From assembly GCA_046964515.1 (NCBI GenBank), contig JBKUYM010000002.1, positions 1-64,000 on the forward strand: DNA of 64,000 bases. Direction: 5' to 3'. The first letter of the stretch is position 1. Every line of letters starts with the position of its first letter. A program made the position numbers and the translations under genes. Under the pieces are notes generated by a model. It saw nothing but the letters and a program-made list of their open reading frames with translations. It was not told the DNA's origin and ran no database searches. This stretch comes from UMGS1663 sp046964515. GTDB lineage: Bacteria > Bacillota > Clostridia > TANB77 > CAG-508. This document shows positions 44,103-53,140 of this stretch, piece after piece.

Positions 44103-46253
44103 ATGGGACTTACTGCGAATTCTACAGGAAAGAAACTTTTAGAAAAAGATTTAGAAAAACGTAAAGAAGAATGTAATTATACGATTGCCATTGCAGGTAA
44201 TCCAAATGTACGGCAAGTCAACGATATTTAATGCTTTAACACGGTATGAATCAACACACAGGTAATTGGCCAGGAAAAACAGTTAGTAATGCGAGTGGTA
44301 TTTGTCATTACCAAGATAAGGATTTTTTGTTAGTAGATATTCCAGGAACTTATTCCATTATGTCACATTCAGAAGAAGAGGAAATCGCTAGAGATTATAT
44401 TTGTTTTGGAAATCCAGATGCAACTGTAGTAATTGTGGATGCTACTTGTTTGGAAAGAAATTTAAATTTAGTGTATCAAATTATGGAAATTACACCACAT
44501 ATAGTGGTGTGTGTAAATTTATTAGATGAAGCTAAGAAAAAGGGAATACATATTCATTTAGATAAATTAGAACAATATTTGGGTGTTCCTGTGGTAGGAA
44601 CGGTAGCTCGAAAAAAGAAAACTTTAAAACAATTAATGGAAAAGATAGAAGGAATTTGTTCTGGAAAGATACATACAAATCCCCAAAAAGTAAAATATTT
44701 ACCAGTTATAGAAGATAGTATACAAATGATTAGTAGTAAACTACAAAAATTAGTACCAGAAGAAAAGGAATATTTATTGCGTTGGCTAGCTATCAAACTC
44801 ATGGATAGAGAAGAAAAAATAATTGCTTCTATAAAAAAACATTTAGGGATTTCTATGGAGGATGCAGAAATTTCTTCAAAATTAATAGAGGTAGAAGCTT
44901 TATTAAAAGATAATGATATAGAAGGAGACGTTATAAGAGATAAGATGGTCTCTAGTATTTTATTTGAAGCGGAAAATATTTGCACAGATGTGGTAGAATA
45001 TGAAAATATGGAATATCAAAATCGAGATAAAAAAATAGATAAAATATTAACTTCTAAGAAATTTGGTATTCCTATTATGATTGTGTTTTTAGGTATTATT
45101 TTATGGATTACCATTATTGGAGCCAATTATCCATCACAATTATTATCCAGTGTATTTGGTTATCTAGGAGAAGCATTAAGTAATCTATTTTCTACATTAA
45201 GTTTTCCTAGTTGGTTAGAAGGCATATTGATAGATGGTATATATCGAACCGTTACATGGGTAATTGCGGTTATGTTGCCACCAATGGCTATTTTCTTTCC
45301 AATGTTTACACTATTAGAAGATTTAGGCTACTTACCGAGAATTGCTTTTAACTTAGATAAGTTTTTTAAGAAGGCTTGTAGTTCACGGAAAGCAAGCATT
45401 AACCATGTGCATGGGGCTGGGATGTAATGCAGCTGGTGTTGTAGGATGCAGAATTATAGATTCACCTAGAGAAAAGTTGGTATCTATTTTAACCAATGCT
45501 TTTATGCCTTGTAATGGCAGATTTCCATTTTTGATTACGATAGCGATGGTATTTATAGGCAGTTATTTTACAGGAGCAATGTCTTCTATTGTGGCTACTT
45601 TAGCTGTATTGGGAATTATTATATTAGGAATTGTATTAACTTTATGGATATCAAAATTACTATCTAAAACCATTCTAAAGGGGATTCCTTCTTCTTTTAT
45701 ATTAGAATTACCACCTTATCGAAAACCTCAAATAGGTAAAATATTGGTTAGATCTATTTTTGATAGGACTTTATTCGTATTGGGAAGAGCAATTGCTGTA
45801 GCAGCACCTGCAGGAATTGTTATTTGGATTTTTGCAAATATACAAATAGCGGATATTAGTATTTTAACTTATGTAGCAAATTTTTTAAATCCTTTTGCAC
45901 AAGTAATGGGATTGGATGGCTATATTTTAACTGCTTTTTTATTAGGATTACCAGCTAATGAAATTGTGTTACCAATTATTTTAATGAGCTATATTGGGCA
46001 AGGAACTTTAGTAGATTTAGAAAGTAATTTTGCCATTGGTCAAATTTTAATACAAAATGGCTGGACATTGTTAACGGCTATTAATGTGATGATATTTACA
46101 TTATTGCATTTTCCATGTAGTACGACTTTATTGACTATAAAAAAAGAAGCAGGGGGATGGAAATGGGCTATATTATCGTTTATTCTACCAACTGCCTGTG
46201 GAGTTGTCTTATGTATGATAACTACAGGAATTTGGAATTTGGTTATGCTATAA
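44103..46253 (+). CDS. feoB: Ferrous iron transporter FeoB read through three in-frame CGG (+1) sites
   Basis: Start ATG at 44103, AGGGGTGATG upstream. Three frames are needed: each change falls on an in-frame CGG at 44211, 44242 and 45386. Skipping the C gives GNPNV-GKSTIFNALT-GMNQHTGNWPG (G1 P-loop and switch region) and, later, KACSS-GKQALTMCMGLGC (conserved FeoB membrane motif). With three shifts the gene is 2148 nt, 715 aa, normal for FeoB. No other stop or frameshift is present. Other motifs: DIPGTYS (G3), VNLLDEA (G4), then the membrane Gate domains. Unshifted, the product would end 12 codons after the P-loop start. It moves Fe2+ into the cell. Confidence 0.85.
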
Positions 46254-46320
46254 AAAGAATTTTCAAAAAAGCTTTACACAAAAAAGAAAATAGGATATAA
46301 AAAAGGTAGGAGTGAGGAAA

Positions 46321-46953
46321 ATGAAGTTATCACAAATACCAATAGAACATATGACAGATGAACAAATAGATAAAATTGTTTATGAAGGAATTGAAAATAA
46401 TAATCAAGAGGCTCTTTGTGGTGTGGTGTTCGGAAATTATCGTTTTCAAGATTTACGTGTTCAAAAAGCAGTGGAATTGTATAAGGCAGGAAGAATTAAA
46501 AAATTACTTTTTCTAGGAGGCGCAGGAGGGATTAGTAATGAAGAACATATACCGGAAACAGAAGCGTCTTGTATGAAAAAATTAGCACTTACTTTGGGCG
46601 TAAAGGAACAGGATATATTTCTAGAAGAACAGTCCAATAATTCTATAGAAAATTGTATACAGTCAATGCCAATATTAAAACAAATATATCCTAAAGGAAA
46701 CATAGATAAATTATTATTGATTTCTTCAGAATTTCATCTAAAAAGATGTTTAGCAACTTTTCTAAAACAGGATGAAGAAAAGAAAATTCAATATATTTTA
46801 GTGCCGGTTAGAGATGGATTTAGTGATAGAACAAACTGGTTTTTATCAGATACATCATGGAATACAGGAAGAAGCCTTGCAACTTTTGAAGCAAAGGCAT
46901 TAATTCAATATGCCAAGGAAGGAAAAATAGAAGATTTAGAAGTGTTTATATAA
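46321..46953 (+). CDS. YdcF/SanA-like DUF218 protein
   Basis: 210 aa from the ATG at 46321 (GTAGGAG upstream). DUF218 domain: LCGVVFGNYRFQDLRVQKAV, LLFLGGAGGI, ETEASCMKKLALTLGV, EQSNNSIENC, LLISSEFHLKRCLATF. Acidic and Ser residues of this family are thought to bind a nucleotide or envelope precursor. Unlike ElyC or SanA, it has no membrane segment, so it is cytoplasmic. It is 67 bp after feoB. Confidence 0.82.
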   Translation: MKLSQIPIEHMTDEQIDKIVYEGIENNNQEALCGVVFGNYRFQDLRVQKAVELYKAGRIKKLLFLGGAGGISNEEHIPETEASCMKKLALTLGVKEQDIFLEEQSNNSIENCIQSMPILKQIYPKGNIDKLLLISSEFHLKRCLATFLKQDEEKKIQYILVPVRDGFSDRTNWFLSDTSWNTGRSLATFEAKALIQYAKEGKIEDLEVFI

Positions 46954-46962
46954 ATAAAAAAT

Positions 46963-46988
46963 AAAAGAATCAGTAAATGATTCTTTTA
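46963..46988. terminator. Bidirectional terminator between the YdcF-like gene and rubrerythrin
   Basis: AAAAGAATCA / TGATTCTTTT with GTAAA loop, followed by ATT. Confidence 0.85.
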
Positions 46989-46999
46989 TTGGTTCTAGA

Positions 47000-47533
47000 T
47001 TAATAATTTTCAGCTTGTAATTCAAAATAAGATTGTGGATGTTTACAAACTGGGCAGATAGTTGGTGCTTCTGTACCGACTACAATATGTCCACAGTTTC
47101 TACATTTCCAAATCATAATGCTACCTTTTTTGAAAACTTCACCATTTTCTACATTAGCTAATAATTTTCTATATCTTTCTTCATGGTGCTTTTCTACTTC
47201 AGCAATACCTCTAAAAGTAGCAGCGATTTCTTTAAATCCTTCTTCTTCAGCTTCTTTAGCAAAAGTAGCGTACATATCTGTCCATTCATAATTTTCACCT
47301 GCTGCAGCATCTGCTAAATTGGCTTTTGTGTCACCAATTCCATTTAAATATTTAAAATGTAATTTAGCATGTTCTTTCTCGTTTTCTGCTGTTTCTAAGA
47401 AAATAGCAGCAATTTGCTCATAACCTTCTTTCTTAGCAACACTAGCAAAATATGTATATTTGTTTCTTGCTTCTGATTCTCCTGAGAATGCAGATTTTAA
47501 ATTTGCCTCTGTTTTTGATCCTTTTAATTCCAT
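47000..47533 (-). CDS. rbr: Rubrerythrin
   Basis: 177 aa. The N-terminal ferritin-like di-iron domain has Glu ligands in GESEARNKY, ETAENEKEHAK, AEEEGF and AEVEKHHEERY. The C-terminal rubredoxin-like site has CRNCGHIV and CPVCKHPQSYFE. It reduces peroxide in anaerobes. Its promoter overlaps a perfect Fur/PerR-type palindrome, which predicts control by iron or peroxide. GGAGG precedes the ATG. Confidence 0.95.
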   Translation of the reverse strand: MELKGSKTEANLKSAFSGESEARNKYTYFASVAKKEGYEQIAAIFLETAENEKEHAKLHFKYLNGIGDTKANLADAAAGENYEWTDMYATFAKEAEEEGFKEIAATFRGIAEVEKHHEERYRKLLANVENGEVFKKGSIMIWKCRNCGHIVVGTEAPTICPVCKHPQSYFELQAENY

Positions 47534-47558
47534 ATGATACCTCCTATGATTTTTTTGT

Positions 47559-47580
47559 AAATGAGAACCATTCTCATTTT
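47559..47580. promoter_or_regulatory. Fur/PerR-type operator of rubrerythrin
   Basis: ATGAGAA-CCA-TTCTCAT (47561-47577) with A/T flanks, a perfect 7-3-7 palindrome similar to Fur-family boxes. It lies downstream of a probable -35 TTGACT on the minus strand, about 30 bp before the rbr start. Confidence 0.7.
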
Positions 47581-47722
47581 CTATGTTATAGTTATATTAC
47601 ATTAAAAGGAAAAGTCAAGAGAAATTAAAAAAAATAAGGGATTTAATTTTGAAAAATAATTGACAAAAAAAATACTTCATGTAAAATAATAAGGAAAGAA
47701 AAAATAGGATGGAGGAAAGAAT

Positions 47723-48181
47723 ATGGAAAAAATACGTGGATTTGAAATTGCAAAGGGGTTTGAGGATAAACAAATAAATTTACCAGTAAGAAAGACTAGG
47801 TTTTCAGCAGGTTATGATATTGAAGCCGCCGAAGATTGTGTAATTCCTTCTTTTAAAAAAGGTATGAAACCAACACTTGTAAAAACTGGTTTAAAAGCCT
47901 ACATGCAAGAAGATGAAGTATTGATTTTATGTAATAGGAGTTCTAATCCAGGAAAAAAGGGATTAGTTATGGCAAATAGCATAGGTATTATAGATAAAGA
48001 TTATTATGGTAATCCAGACAATGATGGACATTTCATGTTTGCTTTTTATAATATAAAAGAAGAGGATTTGGAAATAAAAAAAGGAGATTGTATAGGACAA
48101 GGAATTTTTCAAAAATATTTAATCGTAGATGAAGATATAGCACAAGGAGAAAGAATAGGGGGATTTGGGTCTACGAATTAA
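47723..48181 (+). CDS. dut: Deoxyuridine triphosphatase
   Basis: 152 aa. Motifs of trimeric dUTPase: RFSAGYDIEAAED (motif 1), CNRSSNPGKKGL (motif 2), NSIGIIDKDYYGN (motif 3), GERIGGFGST (motif 5); motif 4 is DCIGQGIFQKY. A TTGACA-16-TAAAAT promoter lies at about 47663-47690, and GGAGG precedes the ATG. It hydrolyses dUTP. Single-gene transcript. Confidence 0.93.
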   Translation: MEKIRGFEIAKGFEDKQINLPVRKTRFSAGYDIEAAEDCVIPSFKKGMKPTLVKTGLKAYMQEDEVLILCNRSSNPGKKGLVMANSIGIIDKDYYGNPDNDGHFMFAFYNIKEEDLEIKKGDCIGQGIFQKYLIVDEDIAQGERIGGFGSTN

Positions 48182-48210
48182 AAATGGGAGAGAAGGACAA
48201 TTAGAAACAT

Positions 48211-48248
48211 AAGAAGAGATATACTTAATCAAAAGTATATCTCTTCTT
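48211..48248. terminator. Bidirectional terminator between dut and the radical-SAM gene
   Basis: 16-bp perfect stem AAGAAGAGATATACTT / AAGTATATCTCTTCTT. Confidence 0.9.
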
Positions 48249-49167
48249 ATATTTCTGTTTGATAAAACTTTCCTTGCCATAAATTACGCCCTTTAAATCT
48301 TTTTTCAAAACCATGAAGAATCCACATTTTATGGGCATTCCAGTAAGGAGCAACTAATAAGTCTTTGGGAGCATCTCCAGAAATCCTATGGATAACTAAG
48401 TCAGGTCTTAAATGGGTTAAAATGTCTATTAATGTTTCAATATAATCTTCTAACTCTAGAGGGGTATATTCTCCGTTTCTATACATATCTGCCAGTTTTG
48501 TATTTTCAACAACATAGGTAGAATGAATTTTTACACCTTGTATAGGAAGATGATTAATAAAATTAACAGTATCTTTTATATCTTGTTTCGTCTCTCCCGG
48601 TAGACCTACCATTATATGAGCAACTACATCAATTCCATATTGTTGTAATAAATAAACAGCTTGTGTAAATTGTTTACTAGTATAACCACGATGAATGATT
48701 TCTCCAATTTTGTCATTACTAGTTTGCAGACCAAGTTCTACACACACATAATATTGAGAGGTATAGGATTTTAAAAGACGAGCAATATCTTCATTTACAC
48801 AATCTGGTCTTGTTCCAATTTCTAATCCTACAATACGCTCATCTATTAAGGCAGCATCATATTTGGCTTTTAGGTTTGGTAAAGAATCATAGGTGTTGGT
48901 GAAATTTTGAAAGTAAGCGATGAATTTATTAGCTCTTTGGGCTCTATAAGTTGTAAAATAATGGGTTACTTGTTCACCAATATTTCGACTAGAATCAATT
49001 AATTCGCCAGATCCTTTTTCGCTACAATAAATACAACCACCATAACCTAAGGTACCATCTCTGTTAGGACAAGTGAAACCACCGTCTATGCAAATTTTTA
49101 AAGTTCGTTCTCCAAATTTATTTTTTAAATATTCATTTAAATGTCTATATCTTTGTATATCTTCCAT
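48247..49167 (-). CDS. TIGR01212/YtqA-like radical SAM protein
   Basis: 306 aa. YRHLNEYLKNKFGERTLKIC and the iron-sulphur ligands FTCPNRDG...GGCIYC (C-x-NRDG...C-x-x-C) match the YtqA family. The middle has the SAM-binding VCVELGLQTSN and HIMVGLPGETK. Its role is not established beyond a likely tRNA or cofactor modification. The start is an ATG at 49167, without a strong ribosome site upstream. Confidence 0.88.
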   Translation of the reverse strand: MEDIQRYRHLNEYLKNKFGERTLKICIDGGFTCPNRDGTLGYGGCIYCSEKGSGELIDSSRNIGEQVTHYFTTYRAQRANKFIAYFQNFTNTYDSLPNLKAKYDAALIDERIVGLEIGTRPDCVNEDIARLLKSYTSQYYVCVELGLQTSNDKIGEIIHRGYTSKQFTQAVYLLQQYGIDVVAHIMVGLPGETKQDIKDTVNFINHLPIQGVKIHSTYVVENTKLADMYRNGEYTPLELEDYIETLIDILTHLRPDLVIHRISGDAPKDLLVAPYWNAHKMWILHGFEKRFKGRNLWQGKFYQTEI

Positions 49168-49363
49168 AATGTTTCTATTATACTAAATTATAAAAAAATA
49201 AGCAAGCCATGGAGAAAATAGCAATAGAGAGAAATTATATAGAAGATAACATAAAGTATATTGAAGATAAAAATAGGAAGAAAGATAATAAAAATATAGA
49301 ATATTATAAAAAATCTATGTGTAGAAAAATAGAAAAGAAGGATGTAAGAAAAAGGAGCAAAAG

Positions 49364-50098
49364 ATGAAAAAAGAAGTAGGAATTAGTTTAGTATCTTTAG
49401 TAATAACTATTATAATTTTAATAATTTTAGCAGGAATTAGCGTAAATACACTAATAGGAGATGGTGGTATTATTACGAAAGCACAGCAAGCAAAAGAAAA
49501 TATCTTATTAGCACAGGAAGAAGAGGCTATGCAATTGAATGAATTATATAGTCAGTTGAATTATATAGGAGGAAATACAGAAGATGTAAATGGAGAAGCG
49601 GTTAATAAATTAGTAAATTTTAAAAAGGTAATAGCTACAGCAATTAGTAAAGAAGGAATCATTACGCAAGAGAATGATAGTGCCGAAGTTATGGCAAATA
49701 ATATAGGAAAAATTTTAGAAGAAAGAACAAAAAATGCTACTGCAACAGCAGAGAATATAAGTAGTGGCAAAACAGCGTGGGTAAATGGACAGTTAATTAT
49801 AGGAACAAATGAAAAATATAGTCGACAGGCATCGGCAGAAATTCCAGAAGGAATTACAAATGTAAAGATTATACAATTTTGGTATACAGCAGGAAATAGA
49901 GATTATCTAAATATTACAGGAGAAATCATGGGTAGTATTTCCTATAAAGATTTAGATAATTATAATAATAATCATGTATATGCTATAGGTGTAACAGAGT
50001 ATACAATAAAGACGAATGGAAAAAAGGGAAAACTTTCGATTGCTATTAACAGTAATGGAGGTATTGGCAACAAGAGTTTTTATTATTTATTTTATTAA
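49364..50098 (+). CDS. Pseudopilin-like protein H
   Basis: 244 aa, AAAAGGAG before the ATG. KKEVGISLVSLVITIIILIILAG, Ser at +5, then QAKENILLAQEEEAMQLNEL. It has the second shared block (VNKLVNFKKVIATAISKEGI, then VMANNIGKILEERTKNATAT) and the module ISSGKTAWVNGQLIIGTN. The C-terminal ~95 residues are beta-rich. The leader holds GATAACATAAAGTATATTGA but no TTGACA-palindrome promoter. First of five such genes in the accessory array. Confidence 0.78.
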   Translation: MKKEVGISLVSLVITIIILIILAGISVNTLIGDGGIITKAQQAKENILLAQEEEAMQLNELYSQLNYIGGNTEDVNGEAVNKLVNFKKVIATAISKEGIITQENDSAEVMANNIGKILEERTKNATATAENISSGKTAWVNGQLIIGTNEKYSRQASAEIPEGITNVKIIQFWYTAGNRDYLNITGEIMGSISYKDLDNYNNNHVYAIGVTEYTIKTNGKKGKLSIAINSNGGIGNKSFYYLFY

Positions 50099-50196
50099 TT
50101 TTAGAGTAGGGTAAAATTGGGGTATTTAATATGGAAATGATAAAGTAGGAAGAGAGGTTCTATTTATATATTACATATACAAATAGAAAAGTAGAG

Positions 50197-50224
50197 AAGC
50201 TAGTTAGAAAACAACTAGCTTTTA
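50197..50224 (+). terminator. Terminator abutting the leader of gene I
   Basis: AAGCTAGTT / AACTAGCTT, then TTTAATATTCATAAGATAAC: the stem is directly followed by the shared leader start. Confidence 0.8.
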
Positions 50225-50297
50225 ATATTCATAAGATAACATAAAAGGAATTGAAAAAGTAAGGAATAAAAAGGAAAATAATAAATAATAAAGAATA

Positions 50298-50326
50298 TTG
50301 ACATTAACCAAAGGGTAATATACTAT
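50298..50326 (+). promoter_or_regulatory. Family promoter with spacer inverted repeat (copy 3)
   Basis: TTGACA (50298-50303), 17-bp spacer carrying ATTAACC-AAA-GGGTAAT (inverted repeat with one mismatch), TACTAT (50321-50326). Confidence 0.75.
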
Positions 50327-50369
50327 TATAGTATAGAAAGAAAACAACATAAGAAAAAGAGGGATGAAA

Positions 50370-51080
50370 ATGAAAAAAGAAACAGGTGTTACATTAGTAA
50401 GTTTAGTAGTAACCATTATCATATTAATTATCTTAGCAGGGATTAGTATTAATACATTAGTGGGAGATAATGGTGTTATTACAAAAGCACAGCAAGCAAA
50501 AGAAAATACTTTATTAGCACAGGAAGAAGAAGCAAAACAATTGAATCAATTATATAGCCAGTTAAATTATGTAGAGGGAAATGTAGGAGAAGTAGATGTT
50601 ATAGAAATAGAAAAGTTAAAAGAACAAATAAAACAGCTAGAAAATAAATTGTTAGATTTACAAAATAATTTTAATGAGTTAAAAACACAGTATAATAATT
50701 TGCAAATAGAATACGGAGAATTTAAGAATGCTATAGCAAATGCTATAACGGAAAGAGGAATAGAAACACAAAAAACAGATATCACAGAGACAATGGTAGA
50801 GAATATTAAAAATTTACCCAATAAATATTTAGAGGAGGGGGAATTTACTCTAACATTAGGTCCGGGGCAAGTTAAGGAAAATGTGACAATATCATTTAAA
50901 AATAGATATACCACTCTTCCTATTATAGAAGTTACTTCATCGCCGATTAGTGGAAGTTTTACACCATATATACACATACCGATAGTTTCGGAAGAAGGAT
51001 GGAGAACTCATGTATTAAATGCTTCTGGTGCGACTGGAGGAGGAACTACAAAATTTAAATGGATTGCCTATGAAAGATAA
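50370..51080 (+). CDS. Pseudopilin-like protein I
   Basis: 236 aa; the ATG at 50370 (GAGGG upstream) is aligned with the family starts; an ATG at 50364 also exists. KKETGVTLVSLVVTI helix, then a short heptad coiled coil (EIEKLKEQIKQLENKLLDLQ, residues ~70-105). The ~95-residue tip (EGEFTLTLGPGQVKENVTIS) is predicted beta-rich and is followed by KFKWIAYER. In genes E, H, K and L the VDKLLNFKK block replaces the coiled coil. Confidence 0.77.
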   Translation: MKKETGVTLVSLVVTIIILIILAGISINTLVGDNGVITKAQQAKENTLLAQEEEAKQLNQLYSQLNYVEGNVGEVDVIEIEKLKEQIKQLENKLLDLQNNFNELKTQYNNLQIEYGEFKNAIANAITERGIETQKTDITETMVENIKNLPNKYLEEGEFTLTLGPGQVKENVTISFKNRYTTLPIIEVTSSPISGSFTPYIHIPIVSEEGWRTHVLNASGATGGGTTKFKWIAYER

Positions 51081-51222
51081 GTAATTTTTAATATTAAAAA
51101 TTTATTAAATTTAAAAGATGTTATCATAAAAACAAAAAAAGCTACAAAAGATTTTTAAAAGAAATATAATTTATCTGTAAATAAAATTGCAGGTATTCAA
51201 GTTATAACTAACATAAAAAGTC

Positions 51223-51258
51223 AAAAGGTAGAATAGTATATTTATTCTACCTTTTTTT
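51223..51258 (+). terminator. Terminator with a dispersed copy
   Basis: AAAAGGTAGAATA / TATTCTACCTTTT followed by T run. Nearly the same sequence occurs at 55136-55170. Confidence 0.8.
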
Positions 51259-51330
51259 GTTGCAAAAATTCTGAAACAAATGGCTCAATAATATGATTAT
51301 TTACATTTTATTCATTTTATAAAAGTGAAA

Positions 51331-51358
51331 GCCAGCCTACAAAATTACATAGGCTGGC
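51331..51358 (-). terminator. Terminator of the small minus-strand gene
   Basis: GCCAGCCTA / TAGGCTGGC, ten-base loop; on the minus strand it is followed by TTTCACTTTT. Confidence 0.8.
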
Positions 51359-51369
51359 AAAACAGGATG

Positions 51370-51633
51370 CTAGAATCTTTCACAGTTGAAACAATAAGGA
51401 ATGCCATACTCTTCAATAGCCTCTGATTCTTCCATACGTTCGATATTAATTCTTTTTTGCTTACCTAATTCTTGAATGAAATCCAACGATTCAATAGCTC
51501 TGTTAAAAAATTCTTCATCAAAAGATATCGAAATACACATTTCCGAACCGAAATCCTTCTTGGCTTTAATCAGGAAATCTTCTACTTGCTTCAAAAACAG
51601 ATTGGCAGTATCACAACGCTCTATGTCAGTCAT
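51370..51633 (-). CDS. Small acidic hypothetical protein
   Basis: 87 aa with AAGGAGG before the ATG and its own terminator, so it is probably real. Mostly helical, acidic, ending CFNCERF with two Cys (CxxC) close to the C-terminus. I do not recognise a family. It lies within the pseudopilin-like array in the opposite direction. Confidence 0.6.
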   Translation of the reverse strand: MTDIERCDTANLFLKQVEDFLIKAKKDFGSEMCISISFDEEFFNRAIESLDFIQELGKQKRINIERMEESEAIEEYGIPYCFNCERF

Positions 51634-51807
51634 ATCCTGTCCTCCTTATGTAGTATATATAAATTATAACCAAAAATCGAAATTATGTCAATTATTAAGA
51701 ATTAACTAGACAAATTATGAAGAGAAAAGTAAATATGCGGACACAAATATGAGTGAATTATGCAGGTAAACAAAAGATAGTAGAATTGAATATATAAATA
51801 TAAAAAT

Positions 51808-51836
51808 AAAGGAGTTAGTAAGAAACTAGTTTCTTT
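51808..51836 (+). terminator. Terminator-like hairpin abutting the leader of gene J
   Basis: AAAGGAGTTAGT / ACTAGTTTCTTT with three wobble positions, followed by TTTATATTCACAAGATAACA, the shared leader start. Confidence 0.65.
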
Positions 51837-51911
51837 TTATATTCACAAGATAACATAAAAAGAATTGAAAAAATAAGGTATAAAAAGGAAAATAAAAAAT
51901 AATAAAGAATA

Positions 51912-51940
51912 TTGACATTAACTAAAGGGTAATATACTGT
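51912..51940 (+). promoter_or_regulatory. Family promoter with spacer inverted repeat (copy 4)
   Basis: TTGACA (51912-51917), 17-bp spacer with ATTAACT-AAA-GGGTAAT, TACTGT (51935-51940). Confidence 0.72.
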
Positions 51941-51984
51941 TATAGTATAAGAAGGAAACAACATAAGAAAAAAGAGGAATAAAA

Positions 51985-53022
51985 ATGAAAAAAGAAACAG
52001 GTATCACATTAGTAAGTTTAGTAGTAACTATTATCATTTTAATAATTTTAGCGGGAATTAGTATAAACATAACAATAGGAGAAGAGGGAATTATTACTAA
52101 AGCCAAACAAGCTAAACAAAATATAGTTTTATCAGGAGAAGCAGAGGCTGTACAATTAAATCAATTATATGATGAATTAGAAAGTAGTGGAGGAATGACT
52201 GAAGATGAAGAAAGCAGTAAAAAGGATGAAATTATTGCTGAATTGCAGAATCAGTTAAATAATTTAAATTCTATACTTTCCCAAACTGATGCTACTGCTG
52301 ATAAAATTTTACTAGGCTATAGGGCTTATAGTAGAGGTCAACTATTAACAGGTACTATGAAAAATAACGGTACGATTAATAAAACATTGAATGCAGGAGA
52401 AAGTTTTACCATTCCAGAGGGATATACATTAGGAGGAAGAATAAGTGTAAATGGTGGAGAAAATCAAAAAGCATTGGAAATACAAATTCCTATACATGTA
52501 GCAACTGGGGCGGTAAATTATGCATATAATGGTCAGGTAACCTATATACATAAAAATGGTGTTAATGTACAAGTTATTAAAACAGAAGGTGATGATGGCA
52601 TATTTGGAAATATTGTAATAGCAAATGATATTTTTGTAGATATAACTAATCAATTAATAGAGGGAAATAATTATCGAATATATGTTAATTCTAACGCAGA
52701 AGGAAGACATACGAAAATGATTCTTAAATTATCTTTTGAAAGAAAGACAGGGTATGAAATAGAAATTCCTATACAGGCTACAACAGGAGCAACTAACCAT
52801 GCTTATGATGGTTGGTTAGATTATATTCATATGGATGGAATAAAAGTGGAAGTGAAAAAGACGGGTGGAAATTCTAATGGAAAATTTGGAAATATTATAG
52901 TATCTAATAATGAATATATAGATATTACTAGCCAATTAGTAAATGGCGGAAGATATAGATGTAGAGAATCTTCTGGAAATAGTGCGACATATGCCAATAT
53001 GACTATAAAATTGTCTTTTTAG
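51985..53022 (+). CDS. Pseudopilin-like protein J with tandemly duplicated tip domain
   Basis: 345 aa, AAGAGG before the ATG. MKKETGITLVSLVVTI helix, Ser at +5. It has a shortened coiled coil (AELQNQLNNLNSILSQTDAT) and the module ATADKILLGYRAYSRGQLLT, followed by two copies of an ~85-residue domain: LEIQIPIHVATGAVNYAYNG... at ~165-250 and YEIEIPIQATTGATNHAYDG... at ~258-345. Both share the pattern YIHxxGxxVxVxKT, FGNIxxxNxxxxDIT and end with ILKLSF/TIKLSF. The tips are probably beta sandwiches. The duplication is inside one gene, showing tip growth. Confidence 0.8.
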   Translation: MKKETGITLVSLVVTIIILIILAGISINITIGEEGIITKAKQAKQNIVLSGEAEAVQLNQLYDELESSGGMTEDEESSKKDEIIAELQNQLNNLNSILSQTDATADKILLGYRAYSRGQLLTGTMKNNGTINKTLNAGESFTIPEGYTLGGRISVNGGENQKALEIQIPIHVATGAVNYAYNGQVTYIHKNGVNVQVIKTEGDDGIFGNIVIANDIFVDITNQLIEGNNYRIYVNSNAEGRHTKMILKLSFERKTGYEIEIPIQATTGATNHAYDGWLDYIHMDGIKVEVKKTGGNSNGKFGNIIVSNNEYIDITSQLVNGGRYRCRESSGNSATYANMTIKLSF

Positions 53023-53107
53023 TAAATAAATAAAAGGAATCATAGTTGTATAATCATTATAGGAAATGAGAAGAGATAAATATTTTATATATGCATAAAT
53101 GTGAAGT

Positions 53108-53136
53108 AAAAGAACTAGTGGCAAACTAGTTCTTTT
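53108..53136 (+). terminator. Terminator abutting the leader of gene K
   Basis: AAAGAACTAG / CTAGTTCTTT followed by TAATATTCATAAGATAACAT. Confidence 0.82.
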
Positions 53137-53140
53137 AATA

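Larger units (their letters stand above)
51081..51369 (+). other. Intergenic region with a dispersed hairpin repeat
   Basis: AT-rich, 289 bp. It contains the terminator at 51223-51258, whose sequence (ACATAAAAAGTCAAAAGGTA and following) recurs at 55122-55170, and the minus-strand terminator at 51331-51358. No gene is seen. Confidence 0.6.

Noticed and set aside
44103..46253. feoB as an ordinary pseudogene
   Set aside because: Three independent lesions would all have to be single C insertions, each at an in-frame codon in front of a Gly codon, with no other damage. A random decay process should not produce that. I cannot exclude systematic sequencing error without reads.
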